Shown here: one piece after another, positions 47,551-56,222 of the stretch
How the letters are laid out: each line of letters begins with the position of its first letter
How positions within the stretch are numbered: position 1 is the stretch's first letter
Assembly: GCA_964468745.1 (NCBI GenBank)
Contig: CAYXVY010000079.1
Span: forward strand, 38,719 to 102,718
Source of the DNA: JACPRB01 sp964468745
GTDB lineage: Bacteria; Planctomycetota; MHYJ01; JACPRB01
Length of the DNA stretch: 64,000 bases
Direction of reading: 5' to 3'
The notes under the pieces: model-generated
Databases searched by the model: none
Told to the model about the DNA's origin: nothing
Seen by the model: the letters and a program-made list of their open reading frames with translations, nothing else
Position numbers and translations under genes: made by a program

Positions 47551-48978
47551 CTACTTCGCCCCCTCGGTCGCGGCGCGCGCCCACGTCCGCCAGCGCGCGT
47601 CCAGCTCGGCGACCGGCCAGCCGAACACCTTCGCGAGCGACGCCTCGCCCGTGTCCTTCTGCGCCCGCACGTCGGCGAGAAACGCGATGAGTTTGTCGCG
47701 ATGCTCCGTGAGGAGGAAGTCGAAGAGGCTCCACGCCTTCACCGCCTCGGGGCCGTCGAACTCCGCCCACGTCGTGCACTTCATCACGGCAACGATGTCG
47801 GGATCCTTCCCCTCCTCAAGCCAGCTCTTCAGCACGATCCGCCAATTCTTCGGATCGCGGAGGTTTCGCGCGTTCGCGCCCGTCCCCGTGCTGGCCATCG
47901 CGACGCACGCCCACACAGCCGTGTCCATGATTTCCGACGTAAACCAGAGCGCCGCGGCTTCAAGCAACCAGAGCGCGCGCGGGCCAGCCAGCGCCGCCAT
48001 CATCGCCTGCACCGGATAGTGGATGACGAAGTCCTGCGGGTTGCTGATCGGTCGATCCCCGGTCCGCGCGACGTGCATGGGGTAGCTTCCGTGGCCCTGG
48101 TTCTTTTTCGACCAGGCCTTCTGCTCCGCCGTCCCCTTGTGGAACTCGTCGATGCACTTCTCGTATTGCGCGGCGTCCTTGAAGAGCACGAAGGTGTACT
48201 TCTCCTTCAACAACGACTGCTGTCCGAGCGCCTTGTGGAACATCGCCCAGCAGTGCTCGGCGCGCTGCACGAGGTCGGTGAGCGCCGCCTGGTCGAGATG
48301 CGACGATTCGATCAGAAAGTGCTCGCTCGAACGGCGCGCAAGCGTCACGCCTGTCTTCTCGCCGACGACCGACTTCCCCGTGTCCTCCGCCCCCGACGGC
48401 GCCTTCGCGACTCCACCCGAGACCTCCTCGCGCAGCGTCCGAGCCGAGGGCAACCGCCACACGCCGTCCTTTCCCTTTTCGTAGCCGAGCTTCTTCCGGG
48501 CTGATTCTCCGCCCGGGTAGAATTGCATCGCTTCGCGCCAGGCCGCCTCGCTCTCGGCCTTGAGCCCCGCCTTCTCAGCGAGATTTCCGATGGCCGTCCA
48601 TTCGAGACCGATCGCCTTCTCCGCATCCGCGAGTCGCTTCGCCGCGTCCGCGTGGAGCTTGAGCAGCTCCTCCTCCTTGCGCGGCGCGTTCGATGTCTTC
48701 ACGGTCGCGCCCGGATCCCTTTCCCAGCCGCCCCCCTCTATTCGTCGCTCACCCAGGCGCCGGCGGGCATCCTCGTTCTCGGGGTCGAACCACGCCGCGC
48801 GCGAGTAGTGCAGTCGCGCCGACGCGTGCTGCTCCTTGTCGGAGAGGAAGGCGCCGACTGAAATCAGCTTCGTGGCCGTCAGCTTCTTCGCTCCCTCCAG
48901 TCGCTGGCGATACTCCCAAGCGGGGTCGCCTTCTTGCGCGATGGCGAGAACACACACCAGTAATGCCGCCCGAGTCAT
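47551..48978 (-). CDS. Exported protein resembling a peptidase-MA-like zincin without its HExxH motif
   Basis: The 475-aa product has a signal peptide (TRAALLVCVLAIAQEG) and a TPR-like first third. The C-terminal region is laid out like peptidase-MA-like proteins: SSHLDQAALTDLVQRAEHCWAMFHKAL, then YTFVLFKDAAQYEKCID. At the active-site position it has FVIHYPVQAMMAAL instead of HExxH, followed by the usual WLLEAAALWFTSE. It may therefore be a non-catalytic binding protein. A TACGAT box ends 7 nt before ATG 48978, opposite the divergent kinase promoter. The family call is tentative. Confidence 0.75.
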   Translation of the reverse strand: MTRAALLVCVLAIAQEGDPAWEYRQRLEGAKKLTATKLISVGAFLSDKEQHASARLHYSRAAWFDPENEDARRRLGERRIEGGGWERDPGATVKTSNAPRKEEELLKLHADAAKRLADAEKAIGLEWTAIGNLAEKAGLKAESEAAWREAMQFYPGGESARKKLGYEKGKDGVWRLPSARTLREEVSGGVAKAPSGAEDTGKSVVGEKTGVTLARRSSEHFLIESSHLDQAALTDLVQRAEHCWAMFHKALGQQSLLKEKYTFVLFKDAAQYEKCIDEFHKGTAEQKAWSKKNQGHGSYPMHVARTGDRPISNPQDFVIHYPVQAMMAALAGPRALWLLEAAALWFTSEIMDTAVWACVAMASTGTGANARNLRDPKNWRIVLKSWLEEGKDPDIVAVMKCTTWAEFDGPEAVKAWSLFDFLLTEHRDKLIAFLADVRAQKDTGEASLAKVFGWPVAELDARWRTWARAATEGAK

Positions 48979-49003
48979 GCGCGCTATCGTACCGGGCGGC
49001 GGT

Positions 49004-49009
49004 TATAAT
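49004..49009 (+). promoter_or_regulatory. Consensus TATAAT -10 box of the kinase gene
   Basis: TATAAT ends 13 nt before ATG 49023, predicting a leader of about 6 nt. No TTGACA-like -35 is present at the right spacing. An in-frame ATG overlaps the box (49008) and is therefore an unlikely start. Confidence 0.6.
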
Positions 49010-49022
49010 GCTCGAAATTCGA

Positions 49023-51527
49023 ATGGACAGCGCGGAATCGGATCGCACCACGCAACCGTTCGATCCCACGATACGCGTCGATCTCAATCCCGCGGGCACA
49101 CCCCTGCCCGCGATGCCGACCGAAGTGGGACGCGCGGACCCCTCATCTCGATTCGGAAAGTTCATCCGCACCCAGAAGCTCGGCGCCGGCGGGATGGGCG
49201 AGGTCTGGAAGGCCTGGGACACGGAACTCCACCGCTGGGTCGCCCTCAAGTTCCTGAAGGGGGGCGACGATACGGAAATCGCGCGCTTCCGGCGCGAGGC
49301 GCAGATCGCCGGAAAACTCAGCCATCCGAACATCGCGGCGATCTACGAGGTCGGCCAAGACCAGCAGCGCTTGTTCATCGCCATGCAGTACGTGCCGGGG
49401 CGCACGCTCGACGGGGAACCGCGCACCGATCTGCGCCGCCTCGCACGCCTCGTTCACGACGCGTCGCGCGCCGTGCACTTCGCGCACGAGCAGGGCGTCG
49501 TCCACCGCGACCTCAAGCCGGCGAACCTCATGGTCGACAGCGAGCGTATCTTCGTCCTGGACTTCGGCCTCGCCAAGCACGCCACGACCGACGGCCAGCT
49601 TTCCCTCTCCGGCACGATCGTCGGCACTCCCGGGTTCATGTCGCCCGAGCAGGCCATAGGCAATCCATCTCAGCTGGACCGTCGAAGCGACGTCTACTCG
49701 CTCGGCGCCACGCTCTACGCCGTCCTCGGAGGGAAGGCGCCCTTCCACGCCGAGAATCCGTACCAGGCGCTGCGCCTCGTCGTCGAGCAGGAACCCGTGC
49801 GGTTGCGCAGCGTGAATCCCGACGTCCCCACCGATCTCGCGACGATCGTCGCCAAGGCGATGGACAAGGAGCCTGCACGCCGGTACGCCACAGCGCACGA
49901 GTTCGCCGACGACCTTCAACGCTGGATCGACGGCCGCACGATTCTCGCCCAGCCGGCGGGCCCCGTCACGATCGCGACCAAGTGGATGCGACGGAACAGG
50001 GTCGTCACCGCCACGGTGACCATCGCCGCCACCCTGCTTGCCGCAGCGCTCTGGCGGATGCGCGCGAGCGACGAGCAGATCCGGCTTGGGCAGCTCGGAG
50101 GCGTCGCGTACGAGAAGAGGCGTGCGCTCAGCACGCCCCTGATGACGCGTGCGGCCGAGCGGTGCGATCGCATCTTCGTCGCGCTTCATCAGCCCGGGGC
50201 CACGGTAGACGCCGTCCGCTCGGAACTCAAGCAGGCGCTGGCCGACGCGGACCAGGGACTGGCGCTCGCCCCGGACTACCGCGACGCCTACTACGTGCGT
50301 GCGCGCATCCGCCTCATCGCAGGAGATCTCGACGGCGCGCTCCAGGACATAGGCGAGATGCTTCACCGGCAGCCATCGCATCTCGCGGCACGGATGATGC
50401 GGCTACAGATCAACGTCGAGCGCGAGGCTCGCGAAGAGGTGGAGGCGGATGCGAGCTTCCTCAATCGCACTCCCGGCACGCCGGTGGAATCAATCGCCCA
50501 CTCCGCGGCGCTCGTTGCGCTGGTGCGCGGAGACTGGAAGCAGGCCGCGGGCTCCTTCACGGCACTGATCGAGAAGGACCGTCGGAACGTCGAACTGTAC
50601 AAGCTTCGCGGGGACGCCGGCGCGATGGGTGCATCCGCGCGCGGTACGGATCGCGACCGCCTGGCGGCGGAGGCGATCGCGGACTATCGGGAAGCGGTGG
50701 CGATGCGGCCCGCGTACTACGAAGCGCACCGCGCGTGGGCGCGCCTCCTAAACGGCGAGGAGCGCATCGCACGCCTGCGGGAGTGCGTAAAGGTGCACTC
50801 GGAATGCGATCCGGCCCTCGCAGAGCTCGCCGAATGCATGCTCGGCGAGGCGCGCCGCGTGCGCGACGTACTCGAGTGCCTGGATTCGCTGAGGCGACGG
50901 CGCACCGCCGATATGGACCTTCCCCTCCTCGCGGGCATCCTCCGATTGCGCCTCGGCGAGGCGGAGCGCGCGCTTCGCGACTTCGACGACGCACTCGCCC
51001 TGCAAGCGCGCCCTGAGATCCGCGCCGATCGCGCGGTGGCCCTCGCGTTTCTGGGCCGCACGCGCGAAGCGGAAGCCGCGTTTGAGACCCTCGCGTCTGA
51101 TGCGACGTGCGGCGTACTTGCGCGGCGAAATCGCGCGACCCTGCGCCGCGGTGCGCATCACATCGTGTCGGGCGACGCCGCCGGTGCGCTGATGGAAACG
51201 GCCGAGATCGAGGACCCGATCGCACTCTGCAATCGCGCGGCAGCCTGCCTCGCGCTCAAGGACTGGGAGGGCGCAAAGCAGTCGTGCGAACGGGGACTGA
51301 AACTGTGCCGCGAGGACGACGCGCTCACCCGCGAGGCGCTCCGGACGAACCAGGCGCTCGCGAACGACCCCGAATCCACGCGCCCGATGCGCGTGATCGA
51401 GGCGGGCCCGATGACCCTGGCCGTTTCCGCCAACGTCGTGCTCCACTCCGGCCGAATCATCGCGATCTACGAAACGTACCTGTGCAGCGTGCCGGTCGTT
51501 GTTCGCGATCACACGCGATCGCGCTGA
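49023..51527 (+). CDS. Ser/Thr protein kinase with TM helix and TPR region
   Basis: The 834-aa protein has a kinase domain (about 40-300) with QKLGAGGMGEVWKAW, RWVALKFLKGG, HRDLKPANLMV, DFGLAKHATTD and GTPGFMSPEQ. TM helix VVTATVTIAATLLAAALW (about 327-344) and TPR-type repeats (for example ALADADQGLALAPDYRDAYYV, ALRDFDDALALQARPE) follow. It is the fourth kinase of this layout in the window. ATG 49023 is chosen over 49008 because the latter lies in the TATAAT box. It diverges from the zincin-like gene. Confidence 0.92.
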   Translation: MDSAESDRTTQPFDPTIRVDLNPAGTPLPAMPTEVGRADPSSRFGKFIRTQKLGAGGMGEVWKAWDTELHRWVALKFLKGGDDTEIARFRREAQIAGKLSHPNIAAIYEVGQDQQRLFIAMQYVPGRTLDGEPRTDLRRLARLVHDASRAVHFAHEQGVVHRDLKPANLMVDSERIFVLDFGLAKHATTDGQLSLSGTIVGTPGFMSPEQAIGNPSQLDRRSDVYSLGATLYAVLGGKAPFHAENPYQALRLVVEQEPVRLRSVNPDVPTDLATIVAKAMDKEPARRYATAHEFADDLQRWIDGRTILAQPAGPVTIATKWMRRNRVVTATVTIAATLLAAALWRMRASDEQIRLGQLGGVAYEKRRALSTPLMTRAAERCDRIFVALHQPGATVDAVRSELKQALADADQGLALAPDYRDAYYVRARIRLIAGDLDGALQDIGEMLHRQPSHLAARMMRLQINVEREAREEVEADASFLNRTPGTPVESIAHSAALVALVRGDWKQAAGSFTALIEKDRRNVELYKLRGDAGAMGASARGTDRDRLAAEAIADYREAVAMRPAYYEAHRAWARLLNGEERIARLRECVKVHSECDPALAELAECMLGEARRVRDVLECLDSLRRRRTADMDLPLLAGILRLRLGEAERALRDFDDALALQARPEIRADRAVALAFLGRTREAEAAFETLASDATCGVLARRNRATLRRGAHHIVSGDAAGALMETAEIEDPIALCNRAAACLALKDWEGAKQSCERGLKLCREDDALTREALRTNQALANDPESTRPMRVIEAGPMTLAVSANVVLHSGRIIAIYETYLCSVPVVVRDHTRSR

Positions 51528-51562
51528 AGACCCGCTTCGTCATCCACCGCTTCCGCGGTCGA

Positions 51563-51639
51563 TGGCGAGGGCGACGGGGCTCGAACCCGCAACCTTCGGC
51601 GTGACAAGCCGATGCTCTAGCCAATTGAGCTACGCCCCC
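51563..51639 (-). tRNA. tRNA-Asp(GTC)
   Basis: The minus strand folds as a 77-nt tRNA including an encoded CCA. The acceptor is GGGGGCG with CGCCCTC, the D-arm holds AGCTC...GAGC, and the anticodon stem TCGGC/GCCGA encloses loop TTGTCAC with anticodon GTC. The T-arm contains GGTTCGAGCCCC, and discriminator G precedes CCA. All expected conserved positions are visible. Confidence 0.97.
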
Positions 51640-51731
51640 GCGTGACGGCCTTCGCGGGCACTACCTCATACCAACCGACAAGGGGGGCGTCAAGTTCGCA
51701 CCGGGCGCCGGAATACCCCGGCGCGCCCCGG

Positions 51732-52118
51732 CTACTGCTGGCCGACCGTGAGCACCTTGCCGCAGTACGGGCACGCGTAGATCACCTCGCGGACGGCCTC
51801 CCCCACGTCGCGCTTCGCGGGCGCGACCTTGACCAGCAGCTCCGGCGTCACCGTGTGGCCGCAGTGCGGGCAGAGCGCGTGATCCGCGTGGCGCTTGATC
51901 GCCGAGCTTTCCTGCCGTCGCGACTCCACCTTGAACTGCTGGCCGCAGGTCGGACACTGCACCGCGCCCGCGTCCGACACCGGCTGGGGCCGCTCGGGAT
52001 CCACCAGGATGTCGAGCTCCGTCTCCTGCATGTCCACGCCAGGCGCGTCCTGATGGCAGCGCCAGCAACCCGTGAACTGATCTTCATTCTGCTCGCCGCA
52101 CTTCCCGCATTTCCACAT
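51732..52118 (-). CDS. Three-zinc-ribbon small protein
   Basis: The 128-aa protein holds three CxxC pairs-of-pairs: CGKCGEQNEDQFTGCWRC, CPTCGQQFKVE with CPHCGHTV, and CPYCGKVL. The first ribbon resembles RanBP2/NZF-type or DUF7577-like fingers (WKCGKCGEQN...CWRC). There is no TM. It is 3 nt from the downstream zinc-ribbon gene and is likely co-transcribed with it. Function is unknown; nucleic-acid or protein binding is likely. Confidence 0.75.
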   Translation of the reverse strand: MWKCGKCGEQNEDQFTGCWRCHQDAPGVDMQETELDILVDPERPQPVSDAGAVQCPTCGQQFKVESRRQESSAIKRHADHALCPHCGHTVTPELLVKVAPAKRDVGEAVREVIYACPYCGKVLTVGQQ

Positions 52119-52121
52119 GCG

Positions 52122-52427
52122 CTAACCTTCCGTGTGCCAGCTGGAAAAACCGAGTACGGCCCGGCATGAATGGCAGTAATACATTTTCTCGCGGACGTAA
52201 ATCGTCACTTCGATCTCAGAGGACTCCATCGTCTCCCACGTCAGCTCCGCGCGACAGTACGGACAGAGCGGCCCCCCTTCGACCCGTTTCGACCGCGATT
52301 TCCCCGACGCAAGCTTGCGCTCCGACTCGATCATCGTCGGCGAATGCGCCAGGCACGAAAGACAGAGCGCGCCGCGCCCCTCGAATTTGGTTCCGCACCG
52401 ACGGCACTTGCTCCGCGTGCTCACCAT
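52122..52427 (-). CDS. Small double zinc-ribbon protein
   Basis: The 101-aa protein has CRRCGTKFEGRGALCLSC at the N-terminus and CPYCRAELTWE...YYCHSC at the C-terminus, that is, two separate zinc sites. ATG 52427 is preceded on the minus strand by TATTAT 10 nt upstream, and there is no Shine-Dalgarno. The in-frame extension to 52601 shadows the PKD-protein gene. It precedes the three-ribbon gene by 3 nt, which suggests the two proteins work together. Confidence 0.72.
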   Translation of the reverse strand: MVSTRSKCRRCGTKFEGRGALCLSCLAHSPTMIESERKLASGKSRSKRVEGGPLCPYCRAELTWETMESSEIEVTIYVREKMYYCHSCRAVLGFSSWHTEG

Positions 52428-52488
52428 GAAGGAACCAATAATACGATATGGGCGGAGAATCCAGCAGACAGAATGCTGCAGCCCTGTC

Positions 52489-54258
52489 CTAGCGTCTGCG
52501 GCGGACCGCGAGGATCGCGAAGAGCAGCACCAGGGGCTCCCATCCCACCAGCCCGCACCCTCCCCCGCCCCCTCCGCCCCCACCCGTAACCGTGATGACA
52601 ACCGTGTTCTTCGCCGTAATACCTTCCGCGTCCCGAACGCGCAGCGTCACCGTGTACGTTCCCGGAGTCGCGAAGGTGTGCGAAACCGTCGTGTTCGCGT
52701 CCGGGGCGACGCCTGAGAATGTCGTGAATGCCGAGCCGTCGCCGAAATCCCATCGATGATCGAGGATGTCGCCGACCGGCGCCACGTCGTGACCGTGCCC
52801 CTGAAACGTGACGGACAGGGGCGCGCTCCCGCCGTAGGTGCTTGTCAACTCGATGTGCGCAGACGGAGGCGAGTTCCCCGCCGAGATGCAGACGACGTCC
52901 TGCGTGATCGACCCGGTCGCGCCGGTGCTGTCCGTCACCGTGAGCGTGACCTCGCGCGTCCCCGTCGTCGTGTACGTGTGCCCCGCCGACGCGCCCGACC
53001 CTGCCGGCGTGCCGTCGTCCCAAGTCCAGCTGTGCGATGCGATTGATCCGTCGTGGTCATACGACGCACTGCCGTCGACGGTGAACGAGAGCGGGGGCGG
53101 CCCCGAGGCGGGCGTGCGCGTGAACGACGCGAACGGGGCGAAATTGCCGGCGCCATCCGCCTGCACCCGCCACACCTCGCCGGAGAGCGTGCAGAAGTAC
53201 AGCGCGCCGTCCACACCCACCTCGATGTCCACGGGCTCGTTGTGACCGGTGACGAACGAGAACGGCCCCGACGTGATCGAGCGACCGTCGGCGCTGACGC
53301 GCGCGCGATAGATGATGTCGCTCCCATAGCCGACGTAGAACAGGTCGCCGCCGAACGGCATCGTCGAGCCCGTCGGATAGAACAGCAGGTCGGTGATCGC
53401 GATGGTGCCGGGGGACGTGTAGTACGTCGGGCTCTCGATCCCGGCCACCGCGCCCGTGGGCCCCGTGTACGTCGGCCACCCGTAGTTGCCACCCGCCACC
53501 AGCAGGTTGATCTCGTCGGTCGAGCTCGGCCCGTTTTCGGCACAGAACATCTGCGACGTGCCGGGACGCACGCAGATGCGGAAGGGGTGCCGGTGGCCGT
53601 ACGTGTAGACGGCGTTTCCCGCACCGAACGGATTGCCGGGCGCCGCGGTCGCCGGCACCGTGCTGGTATCGAAACGGAGGACCTTTCCCTTCCAGTTCGT
53701 GGTGAGCTGCGCATCGGTGATCGTGGTGTTGTTCTCGCCCACGGCGACATAGAGAAATCCGTCGGGTCCGAAGCAGAGACCTCCGCCGTCATGATTGATC
53801 GCGGCGAACGGGATGCCGCTGACCATCGCGACGCGCGCCGTACCGATGTCGCCGACGGTCGTCCAGCGATAGACGACCTGCTCCGAGCTGCTGATGCTGA
53901 CGAACGCGTAGACGTACCCGTTGGTGTCGAACGCCGGATCGACCGCCAAGCCCAGGAAGCCGCTCTCGTTGTTGTTCGCGCCCCCCGTGCCTCGATAGAC
54001 GGGGCTTACGGTGGCATAGTCGGCGGCGAGGAGCGCACCGTTGCGAAAGACGCGGATGCGCGCGGTGGCGGTGGCGCTTCCGGCGGGAGAGCCCTGCTCA
54101 CCGATGAGAAGGCGGCCGCCGGAAATGAAGGCCAAGGCGACCGGACGACTCAGCCCGGTGAGCAGCTGGGCTTCGTTGAATCCCGCAGGCACGGTTCTTC
54201 TGGGCGCCCAAGCGCCGCCCAAAGCAGCGAGAGCGAGGATCCAACAGGTTAAACGCAT
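52489..54258 (-). CDS. Secreted glucose/sorbosone dehydrogenase-like protein with PKD repeats and C-terminal sorting tail
   Basis: The 589-aa protein has a signal peptide (MRLTCWILALAALGGAWA) and a six-blade GSDH beta-propeller (about 20-390: LARPVALAF-type start, GGANNNESGFLGLAVDPAF, GHRHPFRICVRPGTSQMFCAENG). Two PKD domains follow (about 400-485 and 490-570: ASYDHDGSIASHSWTWDDGT, HDVAPVGDILDHRWDFGDGS). It ends in a Gly run, CGLVGWEP, a TM helix and RRRR, a CTERM-type tail processed at the cell surface. GSDH enzymes oxidise sugars with PQQ; which sugar is unknown. TATAGT lies 9 nt before ATG 54258. Confidence 0.87.
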   Translation of the reverse strand: MRLTCWILALAALGGAWAPRRTVPAGFNEAQLLTGLSRPVALAFISGGRLLIGEQGSPAGSATATARIRVFRNGALLAADYATVSPVYRGTGGANNNESGFLGLAVDPAFDTNGYVYAFVSISSSEQVVYRWTTVGDIGTARVAMVSGIPFAAINHDGGGLCFGPDGFLYVAVGENNTTITDAQLTTNWKGKVLRFDTSTVPATAAPGNPFGAGNAVYTYGHRHPFRICVRPGTSQMFCAENGPSSTDEINLLVAGGNYGWPTYTGPTGAVAGIESPTYYTSPGTIAITDLLFYPTGSTMPFGGDLFYVGYGSDIIYRARVSADGRSITSGPFSFVTGHNEPVDIEVGVDGALYFCTLSGEVWRVQADGAGNFAPFASFTRTPASGPPPLSFTVDGSASYDHDGSIASHSWTWDDGTPAGSGASAGHTYTTTGTREVTLTVTDSTGATGSITQDVVCISAGNSPPSAHIELTSTYGGSAPLSVTFQGHGHDVAPVGDILDHRWDFGDGSAFTTFSGVAPDANTTVSHTFATPGTYTVTLRVRDAEGITAKNTVVITVTGGGGGGGGGCGLVGWEPLVLLFAILAVRRRR

Positions 54259-54323
54259 AGATCTGCCACTATATCTAGGAACAACCGCTCCGTCCTGATC
54301 GGGATCGGGATTGGGATCGCGCG

Positions 54324-54686
54324 CTACCGCGCCACGCGCCACACCCCGTCGTCCGTGTTCCACGCCAGGCGCGGGCGGCTCTCATCGAACCAGCAGAGCC
54401 ACGCGTCGGCCGCCTTCACGTGATCCTTCTGGTCGAGGTCGAATTTCTGCCCCGTCACGAGGCAGAGCGTGTGGAGCAGCGGGAAGAAATCGAGATTGAC
54501 GGCGAGCTGACGGGCGCACAGTTCGAGGGTCGTGCGATCTCCCGTGAGGAGTTTGTCGAGGTGCTGCGACCACTGGTCGCGGAAGAGCTTCTGCATCACG
54601 GACTTGAAATAGATGTTCGTGCTCTTCGCGCTCAGCTTCTTGAACTCGGTTTCAGAGAACTTGATCTTCGGCATTTTTTCGGCCAT
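54324..54686 (-). CDS. Small soluble protein of unknown family
   Basis: The 120-aa protein is charged and helical (KLSAKSTNIYFKSVMQKLF, LELCARQLAVNLDFFPLLHTL). The C-terminal stretch reads AADAWLCWFDESRPRLAW, rich in Trp. No TM or known domain. ATG 54686 was chosen because it begins the coding-like MAEKMPKIKF segment. It is divergent from mqnD, and the 70 nt between them hold both promoters. I do not recognise it. Confidence 0.65.
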   Translation of the reverse strand: MAEKMPKIKFSETEFKKLSAKSTNIYFKSVMQKLFRDQWSQHLDKLLTGDRTTLELCARQLAVNLDFFPLLHTLCLVTGQKFDLDQKDHVKAADAWLCWFDESRPRLAWNTDDGVWRVAR

Positions 54687-54756
54687 GGCCTGTACTTCCA
54701 GTCTACGCCACGAGGGCCGAATTGCCAAACCGCCGGAGCGCCGCTAAGATGCGCGC

Positions 54757-55614
54757 GTGACCTCCCAGAGCGACTCGTCGAAGCTTCGCCGCGTCAGCGT
54801 GGCGCACAGCCCCGACAGCGACGACGCGTTCATGTTCTACGCGCTCTCGAAGGGGAAGGTGGACACGCGCGGCTGCGCCTTCCATCACGAGCTGCACGAC
54901 ATCGAGTCGCTCAACCTGCGCGCGCAGGAGGGGTTCTACGACGTCACGGCGATCAGCTTCCACGCGTATCCGTACGTGCGGCACCACTACCGGCTGATGA
55001 CGTGCGGCGCGAGCGTCGGCGACGGCTACGGCCCGATCATCGTCGCGCGACGGCCGATCACGCTGCAGGATCTCGACGAGCAGACGATCGCGGTGCCCGG
55101 CGCGCTCACGACTTCGTTCCTCGCGCTCAAGCTCCTCGTCCCCGACGCGCGCACGAAGATGGTTCCGTTCGACAAGATCATGGAGGAGGTCGTCAAGGGA
55201 CGCGTCGACGCCGGGCTCATCATCCACGAGGGACAGCTGACGTACGCGCAGGAGAAGCTGCACCGCATCATCGATCTCGGCGAATGGTGGACGCGCGAGA
55301 CCGGCCTGCCGCTGCCGCTCGGAGGCAACGGGATCCGCCGCGACATCGATCGCCCGACGGCGCTGAAAATCTCGGACGCGATACGCGACTCGATCACGTA
55401 CGCCCTCGAGCACCGCAGCGAGGCGCTCGATCACGCGCTCAACTTCGCCCGCGGCATGGACCGGAAGCTCACCGACAAATTCGTCGGGATGTACGTGAAC
55501 CAATACACCGTCGAGCTCGGCAAGCGCGGCGAGGACGCGCTGGCGCTGCTGCTCAAGCTCGGCCACGAGGCGGGGATCATCAAGGAACTCGTCGAGCCGG
55601 AGTTCATCGAATAA
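54757..55614 (+). CDS. mqnD: 1,4-dihydroxy-6-naphthoate synthase (MqnD)
   Basis: This 285-aa enzyme of the futalosine route to menaquinone cleaves cyclic de-hypoxanthinylfutalosine to 1,4-dihydroxy-6-naphthoate. It matches MqnD throughout: AHSPDSDDAFMFYAL at the N-terminus, HDIESLNLRAQEG, VGDGYGPIIVARRPI, GLIIHEGQLTYAQEKLHRI, DLGEWWTRETGLPLPLG. The start is GTG 54757; TAAGAT ends 6 nt before it and no Shine-Dalgarno exists, so it is probably leaderless. No other mqn genes are adjacent. It indicates a respiratory menaquinone user. Confidence 0.9.
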   Translation: MTSQSDSSKLRRVSVAHSPDSDDAFMFYALSKGKVDTRGCAFHHELHDIESLNLRAQEGFYDVTAISFHAYPYVRHHYRLMTCGASVGDGYGPIIVARRPITLQDLDEQTIAVPGALTTSFLALKLLVPDARTKMVPFDKIMEEVVKGRVDAGLIIHEGQLTYAQEKLHRIIDLGEWWTRETGLPLPLGGNGIRRDIDRPTALKISDAIRDSITYALEHRSEALDHALNFARGMDRKLTDKFVGMYVNQYTVELGKRGEDALALLLKLGHEAGIIKELVEPEFIE

Positions 55615-55626
55615 CCCCGTCCTGTT

Positions 55627-55857
55627 CGGATTAACGCAGAGCGCGCGGCGTTGCCGCGGAGGGGTTCGGGGCGCAACCTTCGGGCCATCCGCCGGCCCGC
55701 GCAATGCGCGGGCGCGGACAGCCGGGCGGAAAATCCGAAACCGACCGCCCCATCTGCCGGAGGTTTCGGATTTTCCGCCCGGCTGTCCGCCCATGCGGGC
55801 TTCGCCCGCATGGCGGCGGATCTCTGCGGCACCTCTGCGATCTCTGCGTTCATCCGG
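55627..55857. repeat. 231-bp palindromic repeat element, copy 1
   Basis: The element is bounded by inverted ends CGGATTAACGCAGAG (55627-55641) and its complement (55842-55857). Inside lie a GCCCGCGC/GCGCGGGC hairpin (about 55695-55713), a perfect 29-bp inverted repeat (55714-55742 with 55762-55790) around 19 nt, and a CCATGCGGGC/GCCCGCATGG hairpin (55791-55813). A diverged second copy lies at 60681-60930 in opposite orientation. There are no coding frames and no transposase nearby, as expected of a REP/MITE-like element. Confidence 0.8.
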
Positions 55858-56014
55858 AGAAGTCGCCGTGACAAGAATGTCCCCGATCTGCCGGAGCTCC
55901 CGATACGAATTCGTGCGAGAAAATCCGGGGCGACTTCACGGATCGGTCCCGACACGCCATCCGGGACCTCCCGGACGCGACTTGGGAATCGCTTCGAATT
56001 CTCACGACTTCGCC

Positions 56015-56068
56015 TTGACAGACACTACAGGTCGTGGCATCCTGCTCTACAGGTAGTACAGGTTGTGC
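56015..56068 (+). promoter_or_regulatory. nrdJ promoter with paired NrdR-like boxes
   Basis: TTGACA (56015-56020) is a good -35, with a CATCCT -10-like hexamer 17 nt on. Two related 16-bp sites, ACACTACAGGTCGTGG (56022-56037) and GTAGTACAGGTTGTGC (56053-56068), share TACAGGT and GTG and lie exactly 31 bp apart, about three helical turns. This is the arrangement of NrdR boxes, the ATP/dATP-sensing repressor of ribonucleotide reductase genes. The centre (CAGG) departs from the common TATA core, so this is a homolog-type call. Confidence 0.6.
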
Positions 56069-56222
56069 TCAGGTTCTGACCCTGTCGAAGCGGTGTCCGT
56101 CACGGCGCGGAGTCGTCTGAGGGGAACGTCGAGAGAGAGAGGGTCCTGCCCGAAGCACGCCCATCGTATCTTTTTTGAACGCTTCGGAAGTTCGGGGTTT
56201 CGGTCAGGGGGGGGAATCACAG

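Noticed and set aside
51540..51640. Plus-strand coding frame across the tRNA region
   Set aside because: The minus strand folds as a complete tRNA-Asp with encoded CCA, so the overlapping frames are not coding.
56069..56222. Cobalamin riboswitch upstream of nrdJ
   Set aside because: No B12-box (GCCACTG) or typical paired elements are visible; NrdR-like sites explain regulation better.
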